From positions 407,202 through 471,201 of the forward strand of contig CAXAMN010022718.1 in assembly GCA_963970005.1 (NCBI GenBank): a stretch of DNA of 64,000 bases, in the 5' to 3' direction. Position numbers and translations under genes: made by a program. The notes under the pieces were generated by a model. It was not told the DNA's origin, did not search any database, and saw nothing but the letters and a program-made list of their open reading frames with translations. Positions 1 through 11,457 of this stretch are shown piece after piece (the stretch's first letter is position 1; each line of letters begins with the position of its first letter). The DNA comes from Durusdinium trenchii. Lineage: Eukaryota > Sar > Dinophyceae > Suessiales > Symbiodiniaceae.

Positions 1-379
1 GAACCAGCTGTATAAGTTAACTCCACCAACCAAAGGAACATGAAGGAACTCCAGAAACCAATTTGACTTTGTGTCCAGAGCAAAGAACGCCTTCAAGAGT
101 CAAAGTTCGCAGAAAAAGAATCTCAAACACGTTTCTGCACATTTCGCACTTAGTCGCCAATTGGCGCGATGTGAAGCTGCAGGCGCCAAGAATGTTTGCA
201 TTACGCAAATGGACCCTAGTGGCAAGGTTGGAGAGGTGAAGCGAATGTCCAGAGCATCCCTGCGTCCACAAACCTGAACTGAACCCCTTCGGGATGGACC
301 GAACCCAATTTATTAAACTAACTATGCCATCAAAAGTGAGCACCATGGCAGGGACATTTGACGCCTCCCCACGCAGTGG

Positions 380-520
380 TCACTCTCCGAGGTCCGTGCG
401 GTTGTTGTTCGCGGCTGCCACGTCGGCCTTCGCGGCGAGGAGCCTGTGGACGACGTCGCTGTGGCCGTTGTCCGCGGCCCTTATGAGGGCCGTTCCGCCT
501 TGGCGGCGGCCCGGAGGTCA
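380..520 (-). CDS. Ankyrin-repeat exon (partial gene)
   Basis: On the minus strand this stretch reads GGTALIRAADNGHSDVVHRL and continues LLAAKADVAAANNNRTDLGE before a stop at 380-382. That is one ankyrin repeat: TALI.AA..GH, then VV..LL..KADV. Ankyrin repeats form helix-turn-helix stacks for protein binding. It is GC-rich, unlike its surroundings. Two more ankyrin-like pieces follow upstream on the same strand (1713-2009 and about 2160-2330), so these are probably exons of one gene, 3' end to the left. Exon borders were not resolved and the partner is unknown. Confidence 0.6.
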
Positions 521-779
521 GTGTCGGTGGCGGAGAGCTGCAGAGAAGTGACACGATGAAGACAAAAGATCAAATGAGCAGTGTTCAAGATCTGCAACCA
601 AAAGTCCTTTCCAACTGAGTCTTACGCTAATACCATATAGTTTCATATTGCCCCATTCACTCTTTACCCGGGTTTTGGATGCTGGTCAAATGATTGCTGC
701 GTGGCTCTGGGTGTATGGGGAAAAATAGTGCCTGGAGGAAGAACCCGACGTCTAATAGGTTTCGTTGTCAAAGAGCAGC

Positions 780-1180
780 GCCAATGGCATTCCGCCAGGG
801 ATGACATGTGACAGGGATGACACCACGCCATGCCAACCACCACCAGCACCTGCACCAGCACGCCGACAAAACACCGATCCAGCAGCACCACTATAGCAGC
901 AACAGCAGCAGCAACCGCACCAGCACCAGCACCTGCACCAGCACGCCCCAAGCAAACGCCGATCCAGCACCAACCACCAACCCGCGCCAGCACCCAGCAC
1001 CAGCGCGCCCGCAGCAGCCGCACCAGCACGTCGCGAGAAAACGCCGATCCAGCTCAAGCACCCACACCGGCACCTGCACCAGCCAGCACCCGCACCAGCA
1101 CGCCCCCACAAAACGCCGATCCGGCACCAGCACCAGCACGGGCAAAACGAAGCGCCGATCGAGAGCCACACCATTGAAAA
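780..1180. repeat. CAG/CACC-rich low-complexity repeat with a recurring 12-mer
   Basis: Imperfect runs of CACCAG and CAGCAG are punctuated every 60-90 bases by AAACGCCGATCC or a close variant (about 864, 950, 1034, 1105, 1149). Several frames stay open on both strands only because the repeat lacks stops (Gln/Pro/Thr/Ala on plus, Cys/Trp/Gly on minus). I see no evidence that it is translated. Confidence 0.8.
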
Positions 1181-1439
1181 GTAAGACCCCCTATAGTTTG
1201 CAGCTAGACTGACCCCAGATAGCGGGTGTATAGGGAAAGCTCATAGCGCCTGAAGGAAAAATGCGAAGGAAAAATGCCCTGGCATTGCGCGATGTCATTC
1301 TGGAGTGACGTCATCCCTGGCATGACACCATGTCATCCACGAAGGGAAACAATGCATACCACAAGGCAATACATGCATCAAATTGTCAGGCACAATATGA
1401 GCGGATATCGTCCCAGGCATGATGTCGTCCCTGGCATGA

Positions 1440-1650
1440 CACCATGTCACCAGCACCCCCACACACAAACGCCGATCCAGCAGCACCAGCAGCAGCAGCT
1501 CAGCAGCAGCAGCAGCACCAGCACCCGCACCCGCGCGCCCCAAGAAAACGCCGATCCAGGAGCACCGGCACCCGCACCAGAGCCAGCACCAGAACCAGCA
1601 CCAGCACCAGCACGGCAGCAGCACCCGCAAAACGAAAACGCCGATCCAAA
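1440..1650. repeat. Second block of the CAG/CACC repeat with the same 12-mer
   Basis: This block has the same composition as 780-1180 and the same punctuating motif near 1465, 1540 and 1635. The 250 bases between the blocks hold short repeated phrases (a GGCATGACACCATGTCA-type sequence near 1319 and 1434), suggesting both blocks come from amplification of a longer unit. No gene is supported here. Confidence 0.75.
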
Positions 1651-1712
1651 GCTATCTGCTATCTGGGGAGTTATTTGAGTCTTAAGTTAAATGATCCAAG
1701 TCTATGAAGTGA

Positions 1713-2009
1713 CTAACCCTTTGCAACAGCAGGGGCCAAAAAGACTACCTTGGCAATGTCCAACATGGTGTGTTTAGCAGCTCTCCCGCGCGGCGGTCTC
1801 GCGACCCGAGGCCCCGCGCCGCTGTTGCCTCTGGCGTCGACATCGGCGTTCTCCGCGATGAGAAGCGTCACCACGTCGCCGCGGCCGTTCACCGCGGCCG
1901 CGATGAGGGCCGTGACGCCTGGGCGCCGCCGAGCTTCGCCCGCGTGCACGTCGGAGCTTCGTGGCTTGGAGCTGGGGGCTCGCCAAAGCAGGGCAACCAT
2001 GATGAACAC
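1713..2009 (-). CDS. Ankyrin-repeat exon
   Basis: The minus strand encodes GVTALIAAAVNGRGDVVTLL followed by IAENADVDARGNSG, a well-formed ankyrin repeat, then DIAKVVFLAP near 1740, which may be the start of a further repeat or intron read-through. It lies between two other ankyrin pieces on the same strand (380-520, 2160-2330) and probably belongs to the same spliced gene. The tract is GC-rich like the first exon. Start and splice sites are not resolved. Function beyond protein-protein interaction cannot be stated. Confidence 0.6.
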   Translation of the reverse strand: MFIMVALLWRAPSSKPRSSDVHAGEARRRPGVTALIAAAVNGRGDVVTLLIAENADVDARGNSGAGPRVARPPRGRAAKHTMLDIAKVVFLAPAVAKG

Positions 2010-2159
2010 GTAAATATCTTGCGCGTCCCTGTGACAGGCTCGAGAATGCTGGCGTCACAGGTATGCAGCTGCAGCAGAGATCCCTGTACTTCCAAAATAA
2101 CTCTCTTGTCTTTTCTCTATTCTTTGGTTTAAGCTTGTCTTCAAACTCTGACGCAAAGC

Positions 2160-2330
2160 AAGTTCGCATTCTCTTCCTCCACTCCTCTTCCCTCAATCTC
2201 GGAGGCGGAACGATTCTTCTCGCTCAGCGCGGCTTTGCCCTTCTCACGGAGGAAGTGCCGCACTGCGCCGAGGCGGCCATTCTGCGCCGCGTGGACGATG
2301 TTTCTGCCTCGGGGTGGATGAAGACGTATC
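2160..2330 (-). CDS. Ankyrin-like exon
   Basis: The minus strand reads RGRNIVHAAQNGRLGAVRHF and then LREKGKAALSEKNR. The IVHAAQNG.L..V..FL core matches an ankyrin repeat and also the N-terminal cap seen in many ankyrin proteins. It is the most upstream of the three ankyrin pieces. Exon edges are uncertain. The frame stays open to 2449, but the sequence beyond RLHPPRGRN looks non-coding. Confidence 0.5.
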
Positions 2331-2936
2331 AAAGCTTTCAGAAAACGCAACAAACAATGTGCTGTTAAAACTCCAGCCATTGAGCAGTCGCCAACAGCTG
2401 CAGACGCCAAGACCATAGGCACATCTGAGGGCTGCGCAGTCACGGGCATCGGCTCGATCTGCCTGCGCCAACGGTCTCGACGTCAGGGGAGATGAACCAA
2501 CGACGTGAACTCTTTGGACTTCTCCGTTGACATATTCAACTCCGTTCAAAAATACCATACTCTCCTTCTTTTGACAGACCGCGTTGAAGTGCAAACCGAC
2601 AAGATTCGATGTTCAGGAAATTTGTCTGGTTGGTCAGAGACAGAGAGTAACTAGGTGGCACATGATCATCAATGCGATGATCCTGCTCTTACTCACAAAT
2701 ATGAACAACAATCTAACTCATAAAAAATACAGCTTGTGTTTCTTAAAGCGCTGCGCAAACCGGTTGCACGCCGCCTCCTGAGACATTGCCTGCGCAGGCC
2801 CGCGCTTGCAGTTCAAAGGCCTGCAAAAACACAGCAGAAACACTCCTCGTGGAGGCTACACACCTAATGATCAAAAGCAACTGGGCCAAGCTCAGAATCC
2901 AACACAAGAAAGGAGAAGAGAAGAGCGGAGCAGAGC

Positions 2937-3004
2937 AGCGAAGGAAAGGAAAGGAAAGGAAAGGAACGGAACGGAACGGAAGGGAAGGGAAGGGAAGGGA
3001 AGGA
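2937..3004. repeat. GGAAA/GGAAC/GGGAA pentanucleotide microsatellite
   Basis: About thirteen consecutive 5-base units run AAAGG, then AACGG, then AAGGG, three successive homogenised blocks within one array. The long purine strand keeps several frames open. They are not genes. Confidence 0.9.
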
Positions 3005-3939
3005 ACCGATGTCTTTGTAAAAGAAAAGGCCAGCAAAGAATGGTAAAGCAAAGTGAAACAACAAGTCTGAAGAAAGGACATGATGTTGGCATTCGTATTC
3101 CCAGAGCAAAGCTCAAGACTTGAGTTAACATGTTCAGGATTTCAAACACCCAAATGCAAACCACCACTTTCATCTTACCTGAAATTGAAACGCAATCCAC
3201 TTGTCTTTGGAAATCATGGGAACTTGTAGGCGTTATCCGTGGCCCGAAATGACTTCATCCAACACTGTCTGAACAAGCTGCCATCAGAAGTTCTTACGAT
3301 TGAAACTGAAGGTTCATCTGCCAGGCCCAGAAAATACAACCAGAAGGAACCAGTACACTGTGAGTAATCTGTGAATTGTCAACAATCTGAATCCCAGCAT
3401 CACTACCGGCCAATGCTTGACAACAAGCACCTAGCCCACTTTCTCAAGCCCACCACTGCCTATACCGCAGAGCGGCAAGACTTGACGCCTCACGCAAAGG
3501 CAAGCGGATCAAGAGTTCTTTCAGCCCTCTGATGTCTGGCAAAACGCTTAAAGAAAAGCGCGTCGCAGCTGGCTGCTAGTTTCACAAGCACACAGCTCTG
3601 TCCAGGTGTGCGTAGAGAGTGCTGGCTACAAGGAAGCAAGAATGCAGAAAGACTGAGAGATTTCTCCCATCCACAAACAGCAAAGTTTACTGTATGAGGA
3701 TTCACTATAGTAAGTCCACCCGTGGGCTTTGGTTCAACCTCGGACGGGCAAGCTTGAGCCCGAACAGACACGATGCAAAGATCAGGCCCTGATTCCACAC
3801 TCCCCACCGGCACGCCGTGGCGTGTCGCAAGTCACACGGCACACCATGGGTCATCAGGTCATGGCGGGGCATGGGTCATGCCACAGCGAAGACATAAAAA
3901 CAGTTGACCGTCAGATGAATCCCTCTGCCGGGCAGGCGA

Positions 3940-4640
3940 GCCTGAGTGGATCATCAACCGCCATGGCGCTCGAGGATCCGATCCGTTTTTTCTTGGATGG
4001 TTCTTGTTGTGGACCTAGGCTGAAACCACTCATGAAATGCCGCGCGCCTGCAAAGGAGACATCGGTATGGTAGTCATACTGGAATGCATGTGTGTTCGGA
4101 TGACACGTTTGCTTTGAGCCTCCTTGAACTGAAAATACAGACCGGATGCGTCAAACAGCTTCATTGCCTGCAGTCAAACCGTTTTTTTTTCGACCACTTG
4201 CTTGCCTCAAAACCCACCATGAGCCCTCAAAGAGACTTCATGTATCTTCCTTTTCTGGCACAGCACACTGCCAGCTGTCCTTTGCCGCTTTGGCAAGTTG
4301 CATCAATTCTCCGAGCAAAGCACCATGAAGGCCAACATAGCGTCGGAATTCTTGAAGGCCAAGCATCTAAGGATGTACACTCTGGATGATCTCTTTGGAT
4401 CACTTCACCACTTGCACAGAAGTCATCAAGCTTGCGGATGACAACATACGACGGTCGACCCGCCGCCTTTGAAGGCTTCCCTGAAACCAACAGCTGGTCG
4501 CTGGGGCCCATGAGCTATTTGAATGAACGTCCACAGAAGAGCAGCAAAGATCTGCAACAACAAACACAGCTGCCATATGCTGCCATGTTTTTCTACCCTT
4601 CAACGCAGGCAGATCAGCCACCCTCTAGGAGTTGAGTACT
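3940..4640 (-). other. Segment paralogous to 10790-11400
   Basis: Two blocks match sequences near 10.8-11.4 kb in the same orientation and spacing. The phrase CCATGGCGCTCGA(A/G)GATCCGATC occurs near 3961 and 10821. On the minus strand, a hydrophobic-coding stretch (IFAALLWTFIQIAHGP near 4500-4560) aligns with LLALLWMFILRNHMGP near 11340-11390. The two blocks are about 530 and 520 bases apart. A tandem duplication of a minus-strand gene or its 5' part is the simplest explanation. The product is not recognised. Confidence 0.45.
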
Positions 4641-4649
4641 AATTATGAG

Positions 4650-6350
4650 GCTCATACCTCTGCATCTCGGGCAAGGTGGTGCCTGCGAAGTAGACTTCAA
4701 ACAGCAGTATGCAGTGCACCTGTGTCTTCGGGAACACCGAGAGCAGTGTCTCACCTTCTTTGACTTCAGGATTCATGCGGTTCCTGCGCCGTTCCGTATG
4801 TGATCAAACAATACTTGCGCGCATACAACGATGGCTGTCCTGTGCTAGTAAATCCATTGATCGCCATCTGAGATCATCTGAGTGCCCGACAGGCCCGTCC
4901 GTCCACATGTTTTTCAGCTGACGAACCACCTCGCAGGGAGGAGCTGAAGACTCTGCGGTTGAGATTGAAACGAAAACACATGAAAAAAACACTTAGAAGG
5001 TCGATCTACTACCTTGAGACAGAATGTTATTTTTGAAACCCAAAGAGGGCCCCCTTCTTTGGGGGGCGCGTTAACCAATGGCCCGAAACATAGATCTTTC
5101 CTATCAATACATATCAAATCACGGATCATGTCATGTCTGGAACCGGTGCACACCAAGCGAGCGCTGGTCATGTCTGAGCGTAAACGCAACATGCGCCTGC
5201 ACGGCCTTGGGTTCGACATCGACTGCCTCACATGGAGGGAAAACAAAGATGAGCTGTAGTGAGTCCTTCAGAACCGAAGCTGTTGAGTCCAACTCAGGAA
5301 CAGGATCGGTGATTGCTTCAGAGCTGTTTAGTCTGAAAGAAAACTCGGGATCAGCGAGTCAAACACGTCTTCCAAAGAAAGCAAGCAATTGATCAAGTCG
5401 TGACGAGGTCAAGTCGTCGCGACAAACGAGGTCGAACAACACCTAAAAGTTGGAACACGGCGTCCGCATTGAAAAAGGCAAATATCAGAAGTAGATGGAC
5501 CATAGCAACAACAATTATACAAACATTAGGTATATCCTCATTATCCTCTTCTCTGTAACAGTGGATTATGATGATGATGATGATGACGATGATCATGATG
5601 ATGGTTAGCAAAGGCCTTTCTACGTTATATCCAGGTAATGAGACACCACCAGTACAAGCAACTATATAAATTCCGTTTGTGAGGATGTTCCTTTTGCATC
5701 CTTTCTCACGACCTGAAACAGCACCATCCGGCCTCCCTGGATCATCGAAACCGTCATGGCGGCCAGATCTTGGCAACTAGTGACTAGTGGCTAAGGAAAG
5801 CTGGTTCCAAGTGGTTTTGCAGTTGACCTAGGAGGACCATCAACCTGTCTTGGCCTTCAAGAACAGCTGCGGGACAGCAAACCACCATCCCAAACTGCCT
5901 GTGAGCAAAGCCAACCACGACTCGCACGGCCGTGTGATAAGATCCACAGAGTCTCGTTTTAAGATCACAAACGGCACAATGTGGGTGTGTATTAAAGTAG
6001 CCAGACTACCTGGAAGCAGGAAACTAAACCAGTCAACCCAGCCAGGGCGAGGATGTCTCCCTATTGAGAAACACCGCCATGTGCCTGCTTACAGCCATGT
6101 GCCTGCTTTTCAAAACCTTCCAAAGCCCGCATCCGACCCTCTGTCCCCACACACTTCTTGCCGCTAGACCAGTCAGAATCCCAGCCCGAGGGGAAGATGC
6201 AGCTTTGGCACCCGAAACTGGGCGTCGGGCATCCGCCACTTTGGGACCCCCAAGACGACGCGCTGTCCGCCATCGGCCGAGAATTTAGGGCCAATGGTCC
6301 AGAAAAACACAGCATCTGACCTATGATCTATGACAGCCACCTCGGTTTTT
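4650..6350. other. No gene recognised; short ATG-trinucleotide repeat
   Basis: Apart from a short (GAT)n run near 5566-5605, I see no supported coding or RNA feature. Frames here are short and have no family signature. The stretch could contain introns or small exons of neighbouring minus-strand genes. Confidence 0.5.
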
Positions 6351-6354
6351 AGAG

Positions 6355-6710
6355 CTACGGTTTCATTACACGGAAGGTCCGACCCACTCCTTGCAGCCCC
6401 TGCAGGTCCACCCCCGTCGTCGTGGGGGCACGATCCTCCCCACCCCTTGGACTCGCGAGGTCTTCTCTCGTCACACCGCTGAGTCGAAGGGGATCGTCCT
6501 TCTCCAACCCCTTCGACTCAGCGCCGTGCGCCTCCTCTTCCTCGCAGACGCCGCACCACGGGAACTCCGAATCTGATTCGGGGAGGCGCTCGTAAGCGGA
6601 GGCGGTGGAGGGCACGCGGCGGGTGAGGCGACTGCTTTCCTCCTTCCAGATTCGATAGGAAATGATGCCAAAGATGAGGTTAAAGAGTAGGAAGGCCCCA
6701 CCTGAGCTGC
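6355..6710 (-). CDS. Channel exon: M4 helix and C-terminus
   Basis: After an AG acceptor near 6711 the minus strand encodes SSGGAFLLFNLIFGIISYRI (M4), then WKEES and an acidic, Ser/Pro-rich tail (EEEEAHGAESKGLEKDDP) that stops at 6355-6357. A tail after M4 is longer than in bacterial channels, where M4 ends the protein. Confidence 0.65.
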
Positions 6711-9255
6711 TGCTCAGATGAAAACCGCGCTTGTGATTACATGCTCTTAGATGAGGGCCTAGCCGTCGAGCGCCGCGCTGAACGAGTCTCAGGCGAGCAG
6801 CACAGCATGATTCCGATCACAACCTCATCATCGTACCACCACTTCAACATACCCATACAATTCTCCAGGACCATCAGTAGCAAGAAGAGCCAGCACCAGA
6901 GGACGTAGTGATCCAGCAACGTGTTGTAGCTAATCGCAGGCACCTCACTTTGGTTGAGGCCTAAACACGGTGACTCGGGAAAGCGGCAACTTGATCAAGC
7001 ACATATCTCTTACGGTTTTCACCCACAGCTTCCAAGTATAAACCATACTCCATCCTTGTCAACTAGACCTACCCGCAAGATCCCTAGACCCCCTGAGACC
7101 CCCCTTCAACCAGCCCCCAAGGCAGGCCAGGAGGCCATCTGTGCCACGAGGTACTTGTAAGCCACTGCAGTCAGAACCAACGTTAGGGTCGCTCCCAGCC
7201 GTCCGCTCATGTCGGTTCGCGGATCAACCGTCATGGATGAGCCACTGGCCATGACGATGGAGAAGACCGGCAACGCCACGTTCACTAAGTAATACCTGCA
7301 GCCAAACGTCCAGCACACAACAAACACGCAAAAAGAACAAAAAGAGAACAAACAACAAACAAATGGCCTGATGGTCCTAGTAAAAACATTGGACATCAAG
7401 CCAAAGCCGTGGTATACCATGAATTTGAGGGTTCACCCAATTTCCATGAAGTCATATTGAATCATTTAAGGCATCGTTTTCACTCAGCAAGTTTCACTGA
7501 CAGACTGATGAGCTCGTTCAGTCTCGCGAAACAAACGGGCATTGGAACGCACTCTTGAAATCTAGGCCTAGGAACCTTGGTTTGCGCCCAACATTGCAGT
7601 GAATCTGAATCAGTGGGAATTGGTCATCTGCCTGGTATTGCAGCTTAGTGAACCAGAAGTCGACATGGATCTCCTGTGGTTCGGTCGATGCATTCTTCAA
7701 GGTGAAGACGTTGAGGAAGACCTGTCACACCGAACACGTCTCCAGTCCTGTGTGCTTTTGCTCGTATGCTCGCAACAAGTGACAAGTCTGAAACTGTACT
7801 CTAAAGTGTCTAAAGAATAGGTATACAACACGGCTTGTCACCGTAAAGTACTCTAAAGTGTACTCTAAAGTACGGCTTGTCACTGCCGTGTTGTAGTGTA
7901 CTCTAAAGTGTCTAAAGTATACCAGTTGCTTCAATTAGGATCACCTCTACAACACGGCTTTCGTTCAGAGGTCGGACACCAAGAGCGGCGATCGCACGGC
8001 GCGGTGCCCGCCCGGCCTTGGACCTGGGGCTGTTAATGAAGCGCACTTGCGCCTTGTCTTCTCGACAAGGCCTGGTGTTGGAGTGAAGAAAAGAGCGGGT
8101 GGAACAGCAGCAGTCGTGGAACGCGCATCAAGTCGAACGCGCATCCCTTTTTCTGGTGCTGTTGAAGCTTGACTGCTCTGGAATGTTTCTATATGAGTAT
8201 ATAATTATGGACAAAATCTGTGGCTCAAGGACGCTATTGGGGATAGTCATGGTCGGCCCCTGTTGTCCTTTACAGACTAAAGGAACCACAGCCCAACCCA
8301 CACCATAGATTTTGATAGATTTGTATTATTTTTGCAATATCCCTCATTTGGCTCAGAGTATGTCCAACAGAAGGGACCTTCCTCAGCAAGAATCTTGATT
8401 GGTGTTCATCCATCAATCTTTTCACTGCCCGTTAAATGAAGGGTGCGAAACCATGTTTCTTGATACACCGGTACCAGGTTGAACACCTCAACTCGGACGA
8501 ACAAACAACTTGAGTGAGACTATTTCTTACGCGAGACTTCCATGATTCATACCTGAGTAATTGCCATCAACATGTGCGTGGTCTTCAAACATGACGGCGG
8601 TCTTCCTTGTAGAAATTGATTCTTGGCTGAAGCGTATCTAAAGAAACACTGCAGATTCACTACTACTTCTACTTGACATCTGCTGACTTGCCCCTCCTCA
8701 TCCTTCAGTCCGAGAAGACCCCGAAAGGCCAAGAGGCTGTCCGAAGCGCAAGGTGAGGCTTAGGTCTTGGGTGTCAAAGGGAAAGTACCTGAGCTCCAGC
8801 TCTTCCGAGAACTCTCCGTGGATCAACCAGGTGAATTTCAACGGTTGCGCGGCCACTTCCTGTCCATCGGCGTCCTTGGTCTTGGACATCTCCGGAAATC
8901 CATCCTCCTTAGGCTTCGCCATGGAATTCTCGATGGTCGCTCGTTTGAAGATCTTCTCGATTTCATTCTGCTCTTCTAAAGAAATTGGTCGATGCTTGCG
9001 GCCCAGCAAGGTGGCCTCAAAGAAGATCTGAGCTTTAAAGGTCTCCTGGAGCTGGTGAGGTCAGTCAACTGACATCCCATCGCTTAGAGCGGTCATTTGG
9101 AAGAATATGTCTTCCCACAAATGCATCCAAAATCGTCTAAAAAAATTCTCAAACAAAGCAATGCAAACCACCGAGTCTCACTCTGCTGATCGATCTGCAT
9201 GAGTTTGTCCCAGTTCACCCTTACTTCAAAGTAATAGGTGCGCTCATGCAGTGTC
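6355..9255 (-). CDS. Pentameric ligand-gated ion channel (Cys-loop/pro-loop superfamily), multi-exon
   Basis: Six minus-strand exons can be placed in order. 9185-9255 codes for YYFEVRVNWDKLMQID. 8740-9049 holds the loop signature RYFPFDTQDLSL. 7576-7721 is the end of the extracellular domain. 7130-7296 carries M1-M3. 6853-6947 carries VPAISYNTLLDHYVLWCW and the end of M3. 6355-6710 carries M4 (FLLFNLIFGIISY) and a charged C-terminus ending in TAG. The junction 7576/7296 splices AG to G and restores VGRKPRYYLVNVALP, the classic pre-M1/M1 passage. The family forms homo- or heteropentameric plasma-membrane channels. The two Cys of the Cys-loop are absent, as in prokaryote-type members. Ligand and ion are unknown. 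Upstream exons are incomplete. Confidence 0.75.
6853..6947 (-). CDS. Channel exon: end of M3
   Basis: The exon encodes VPAISYNTLLDHYVLWCWLF then LLLMVLENCMG, followed directly by GTATGT, a good donor. The order VPY.TYLDKYV..CFLFLLLMV.EN is typical after M3 in this channel superfamily. Confidence 0.65.
7130..7296 (-). CDS. Channel exon: M1-M2-M3 region
   Basis: It begins after TTTGGCTGCAG with YYLVNVALPVFSIVMASGSS, then a PRTDMSGRLGATLTLVLTAV segment and AYKYLVAQMASWP. RLG.TLTL.LT.VA.K is the hallmark of the pore helix and its flank. The donor at the low-coordinate end was not fixed exactly. Confidence 0.7.
7576..7721 (-). CDS. Channel exon: last extracellular strands to pre-M1
   Basis: Following GTGACAG, the frame reads VFLNVFTLKNASTEPQEIHV, then DFWFTKLQYQ and IQIHCNVGRKPR, ending at AAG|GTTCCT. 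V.RKP. just before M1 is a family signature. The splice phase matches the next exon exactly. Confidence 0.65.
8740..9049 (-). CDS. Channel exon with the loop signature
   Basis: The exon reads ETFKAQIFFEATLLGRKHRP, a charged insertion with KPKEDGFPEM, then LKFTWLIHGEFSEELELRYF and PFDTQDLSLTLRF. FPFD.Q is the most conserved motif of the superfamily. The residue after DTQ is Asp-Leu rather than the usual Cys, so the disulfide is missing. The 3' splice border lies somewhere between 8700 and 8745. Confidence 0.7.
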
Positions 9256-9259
9256 TGAC

Positions 9260-10120
9260 GGCCCGACATGGTGGCTCACGGACGCCGCCCCGCACGACAC
9301 AGCCCGGTGGCTTTGACCGATGGCTTTGCCCGGTGGCTTCGGACCGCGGCAGCGGTGAAAGCGTAAACACACCGCTTCAAAGCGTCAAAGCTCCATCACC
9401 CTCGAGAGACGTCACAAAATCGCTGGGCGACGCAAATAAGAGTATATAGAACGTGAATCAAACCTTCTCAAGGATCAGGGCCCATATACGTTTTTGCTAC
9501 TACATGACCTGGTCAGTCACACTTCTCTTACTATTGTCCGGCCTGGGTCGCGAGGATTCCTTTGTCTTTCATGCAGTGCGGTGAGATCTCCCGAGACCGT
9601 CTCTCAGTCTCTCGACATGCCACCGGGTCATGTGTGTGTCTCGTCCCGGTCGTGTGGCCGCGCTCGCAATGCCGATTTGATGTGACGTCCCCCGGCCCCC
9701 CCAAAAACCTCATGTTCTGGTCCACCGCTTTGACTGTGTACTTTTCCATGTGCTGTGCACATCAAACCTATAGGTGACACGCGTCAAACAGCAGCAAAGC
9801 TCTAGCTGCGTCCTGGAGGCTTCGGCTGAGATCAGGATACTGGTGGTACCACAAAGAACATTTAAGCCTGAAACCAGGCACTAAGGCTGTACTTCGTTGC
9901 ACTGGCCAATCGAAGAAGATTCAAAAGAGTTCAATCACAGTCAAGAAGAAAAGTCTTTCCTTTATGACCCTTTCTGTTTTTTTTTGGACGCTTATGTTCC
10001 TTATCTTCGCTTACCGAGTATTCGCTCTGGTGCCTCGCAACTGACCTGTCAATCTTACCGGAGCACGTAAACCAAACCAGGTCGCACCTGGCAATTGGCT
10101 GATCGGCTCATCTGTCAAAA
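9260..10120. other. Probable intronic/intergenic DNA of the channel gene
   Basis: Only one coding-like patch is seen: EKYTVKAVDQNMRFLGGPGD on the minus strand near 9690-9750. It has no recognised family and could be a small exon. The rest shows no support for a gene. Confidence 0.35.
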
Positions 10121-10129
10121 TTGTCCAAG

Positions 10130-10240
10130 GCCATGAGCGACTCCTGGCAAAGCGGCACAGGTGGGACTGTGTGCCTTCGTTGTTCAAGCACAATGATCCG
10201 TATGCGGATGGGCAGCTCGTTGCACGGCAGGCAGGTCATT
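10130..10240 (-). CDS. Possible upstream channel exon
   Basis: The minus strand reads CLPCNELPIRIRIIVLEQRR then HTVPPVPLCQESLMALDNF. Strands of the type (P/V).(R/K).R.I.L occur in the extracellular N-terminus of the ion channels encoded at 6355-9255. The assignment rests on this short similarity and on position upstream on the same strand, so it is weak. Confidence 0.25.
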
Positions 10241-10789
10241 TGCCCATTTGCCGTTGGCGGCCACCCTCATGCTGGAAGTCACGAGAGTGGTCAGACAGGC
10301 AGGGAACAGTGCAGCGGCCGTGGTGCGTGCGTTTGAAGGGCAGAAACCAACCATAACATACAATGCATCCGTGGCCCGAATTTCGACGCGAGGATCCAAC
10401 CGCTGGAAATCCACCGATGCGCTTTCGGCTGAACAAAAGGGGAGGGGCAAAAACCAAACACCACAAAGAGCAGATTTTACCTACGCCACACATATCTTTA
10501 TCTGCATGTCTGGCACATGGATGGTCAAGGTGTTTCACCAGTCCGCAGCCTCTCTTGGTTCCACAATCCCTTCAAACGGCTGGTCAATAGACATTGAAAG
10601 TCACAGGGGCCCATGTCGTGGGTCGGTCATGGACAAACCTGCAGACATATTGGCTCCTAAAGTCATGGGCTGAAAGGTATCAACCATCTTCAGAAACCTA
10701 TGGTTTCATGACTTTAGAATAAGAAAAGAAATAGGGAACGCCTCGTTTCCATTGACATGTTCCTTCGCTGTTGTGACAAGCCGAGCCTG

Positions 10790-11400
10790 AGAGTCTCATC
10801 GACCCATCAACACGTCCGCCATGGCGCTCGAAGATCCGATCGCTGGTTCGGCTGTGGAGGTTTGGGCTGAAACGATTCAAAGGAGACATCAGTATATACA
10901 TAGCCATGCTGTCATGGTTGGAGAAGTAGGTGCCAACCCGAACACACTCGCCTTGTTGACAAGTTCCATAGAAGTTGAGATGTTCACTCGAGCCTCCTTA
11001 TCGAAGTAACCACAAACAGGATGCGGAAGATGATCGGAGCTTTAAAGGTCTCACTCTGCTAATCGGTCGATCTGCCGCAGCTCTGGTTGCTGTGGATCAT
11101 TTTGAACCAAATCCACTTGCACGAAGGGCATCAAACCGACAAGTTAGTCAGTGCAACAAGAATCCTGAATTCACCGCCTCATCTCCTCATTTTTGACTCG
11201 ACTTAGTGTTTGCGCTTGTCCAGCTGATTTGGCGACTCGGCGTCTTGGACGTCAAACTATATAAATAAAACGGCCAAACCGTCACAATTGAAGGTCTATC
11301 TATTTCGAATCTATGCAGTTGGTTGTTTGGACCCATGTGATTCCTTAAAATGAACATCCATAGAAGGGCAAGCAAAACTCGCAACCAAGAAATATACAAG
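10790..11400 (-). other. Segment paralogous to 3940-4640
   Basis: This is the second copy of the duplicated segment described near 4.2 kb. Here the hydrophobic minus-strand phrase reads LLALLWMFILRNHMGP. Both copies lie upstream, in transcriptional sense, of minus-strand genes (ankyrin gene and channel gene). They could be duplicated 5' exons or a repeat. No family was recognised. Confidence 0.4.
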
Positions 11401-11457
11401 TCCACACATGTCATGGATTGTGTGGTGGATGTGGTACACAATTGCACTCACATGCGT

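Noticed and set aside
808..1212. Long open frames on both strands in the CAG/CACC block
   Set aside because: They are open only because the repeat has no stop codons. The products are low-complexity in every frame.
10184..10673. Overlapping frames on both strands near 10.2-10.7 kb
   Set aside because: There is no recognisable domain. Only the short RIRIIVLEQ patch was kept, as a weak exon candidate.
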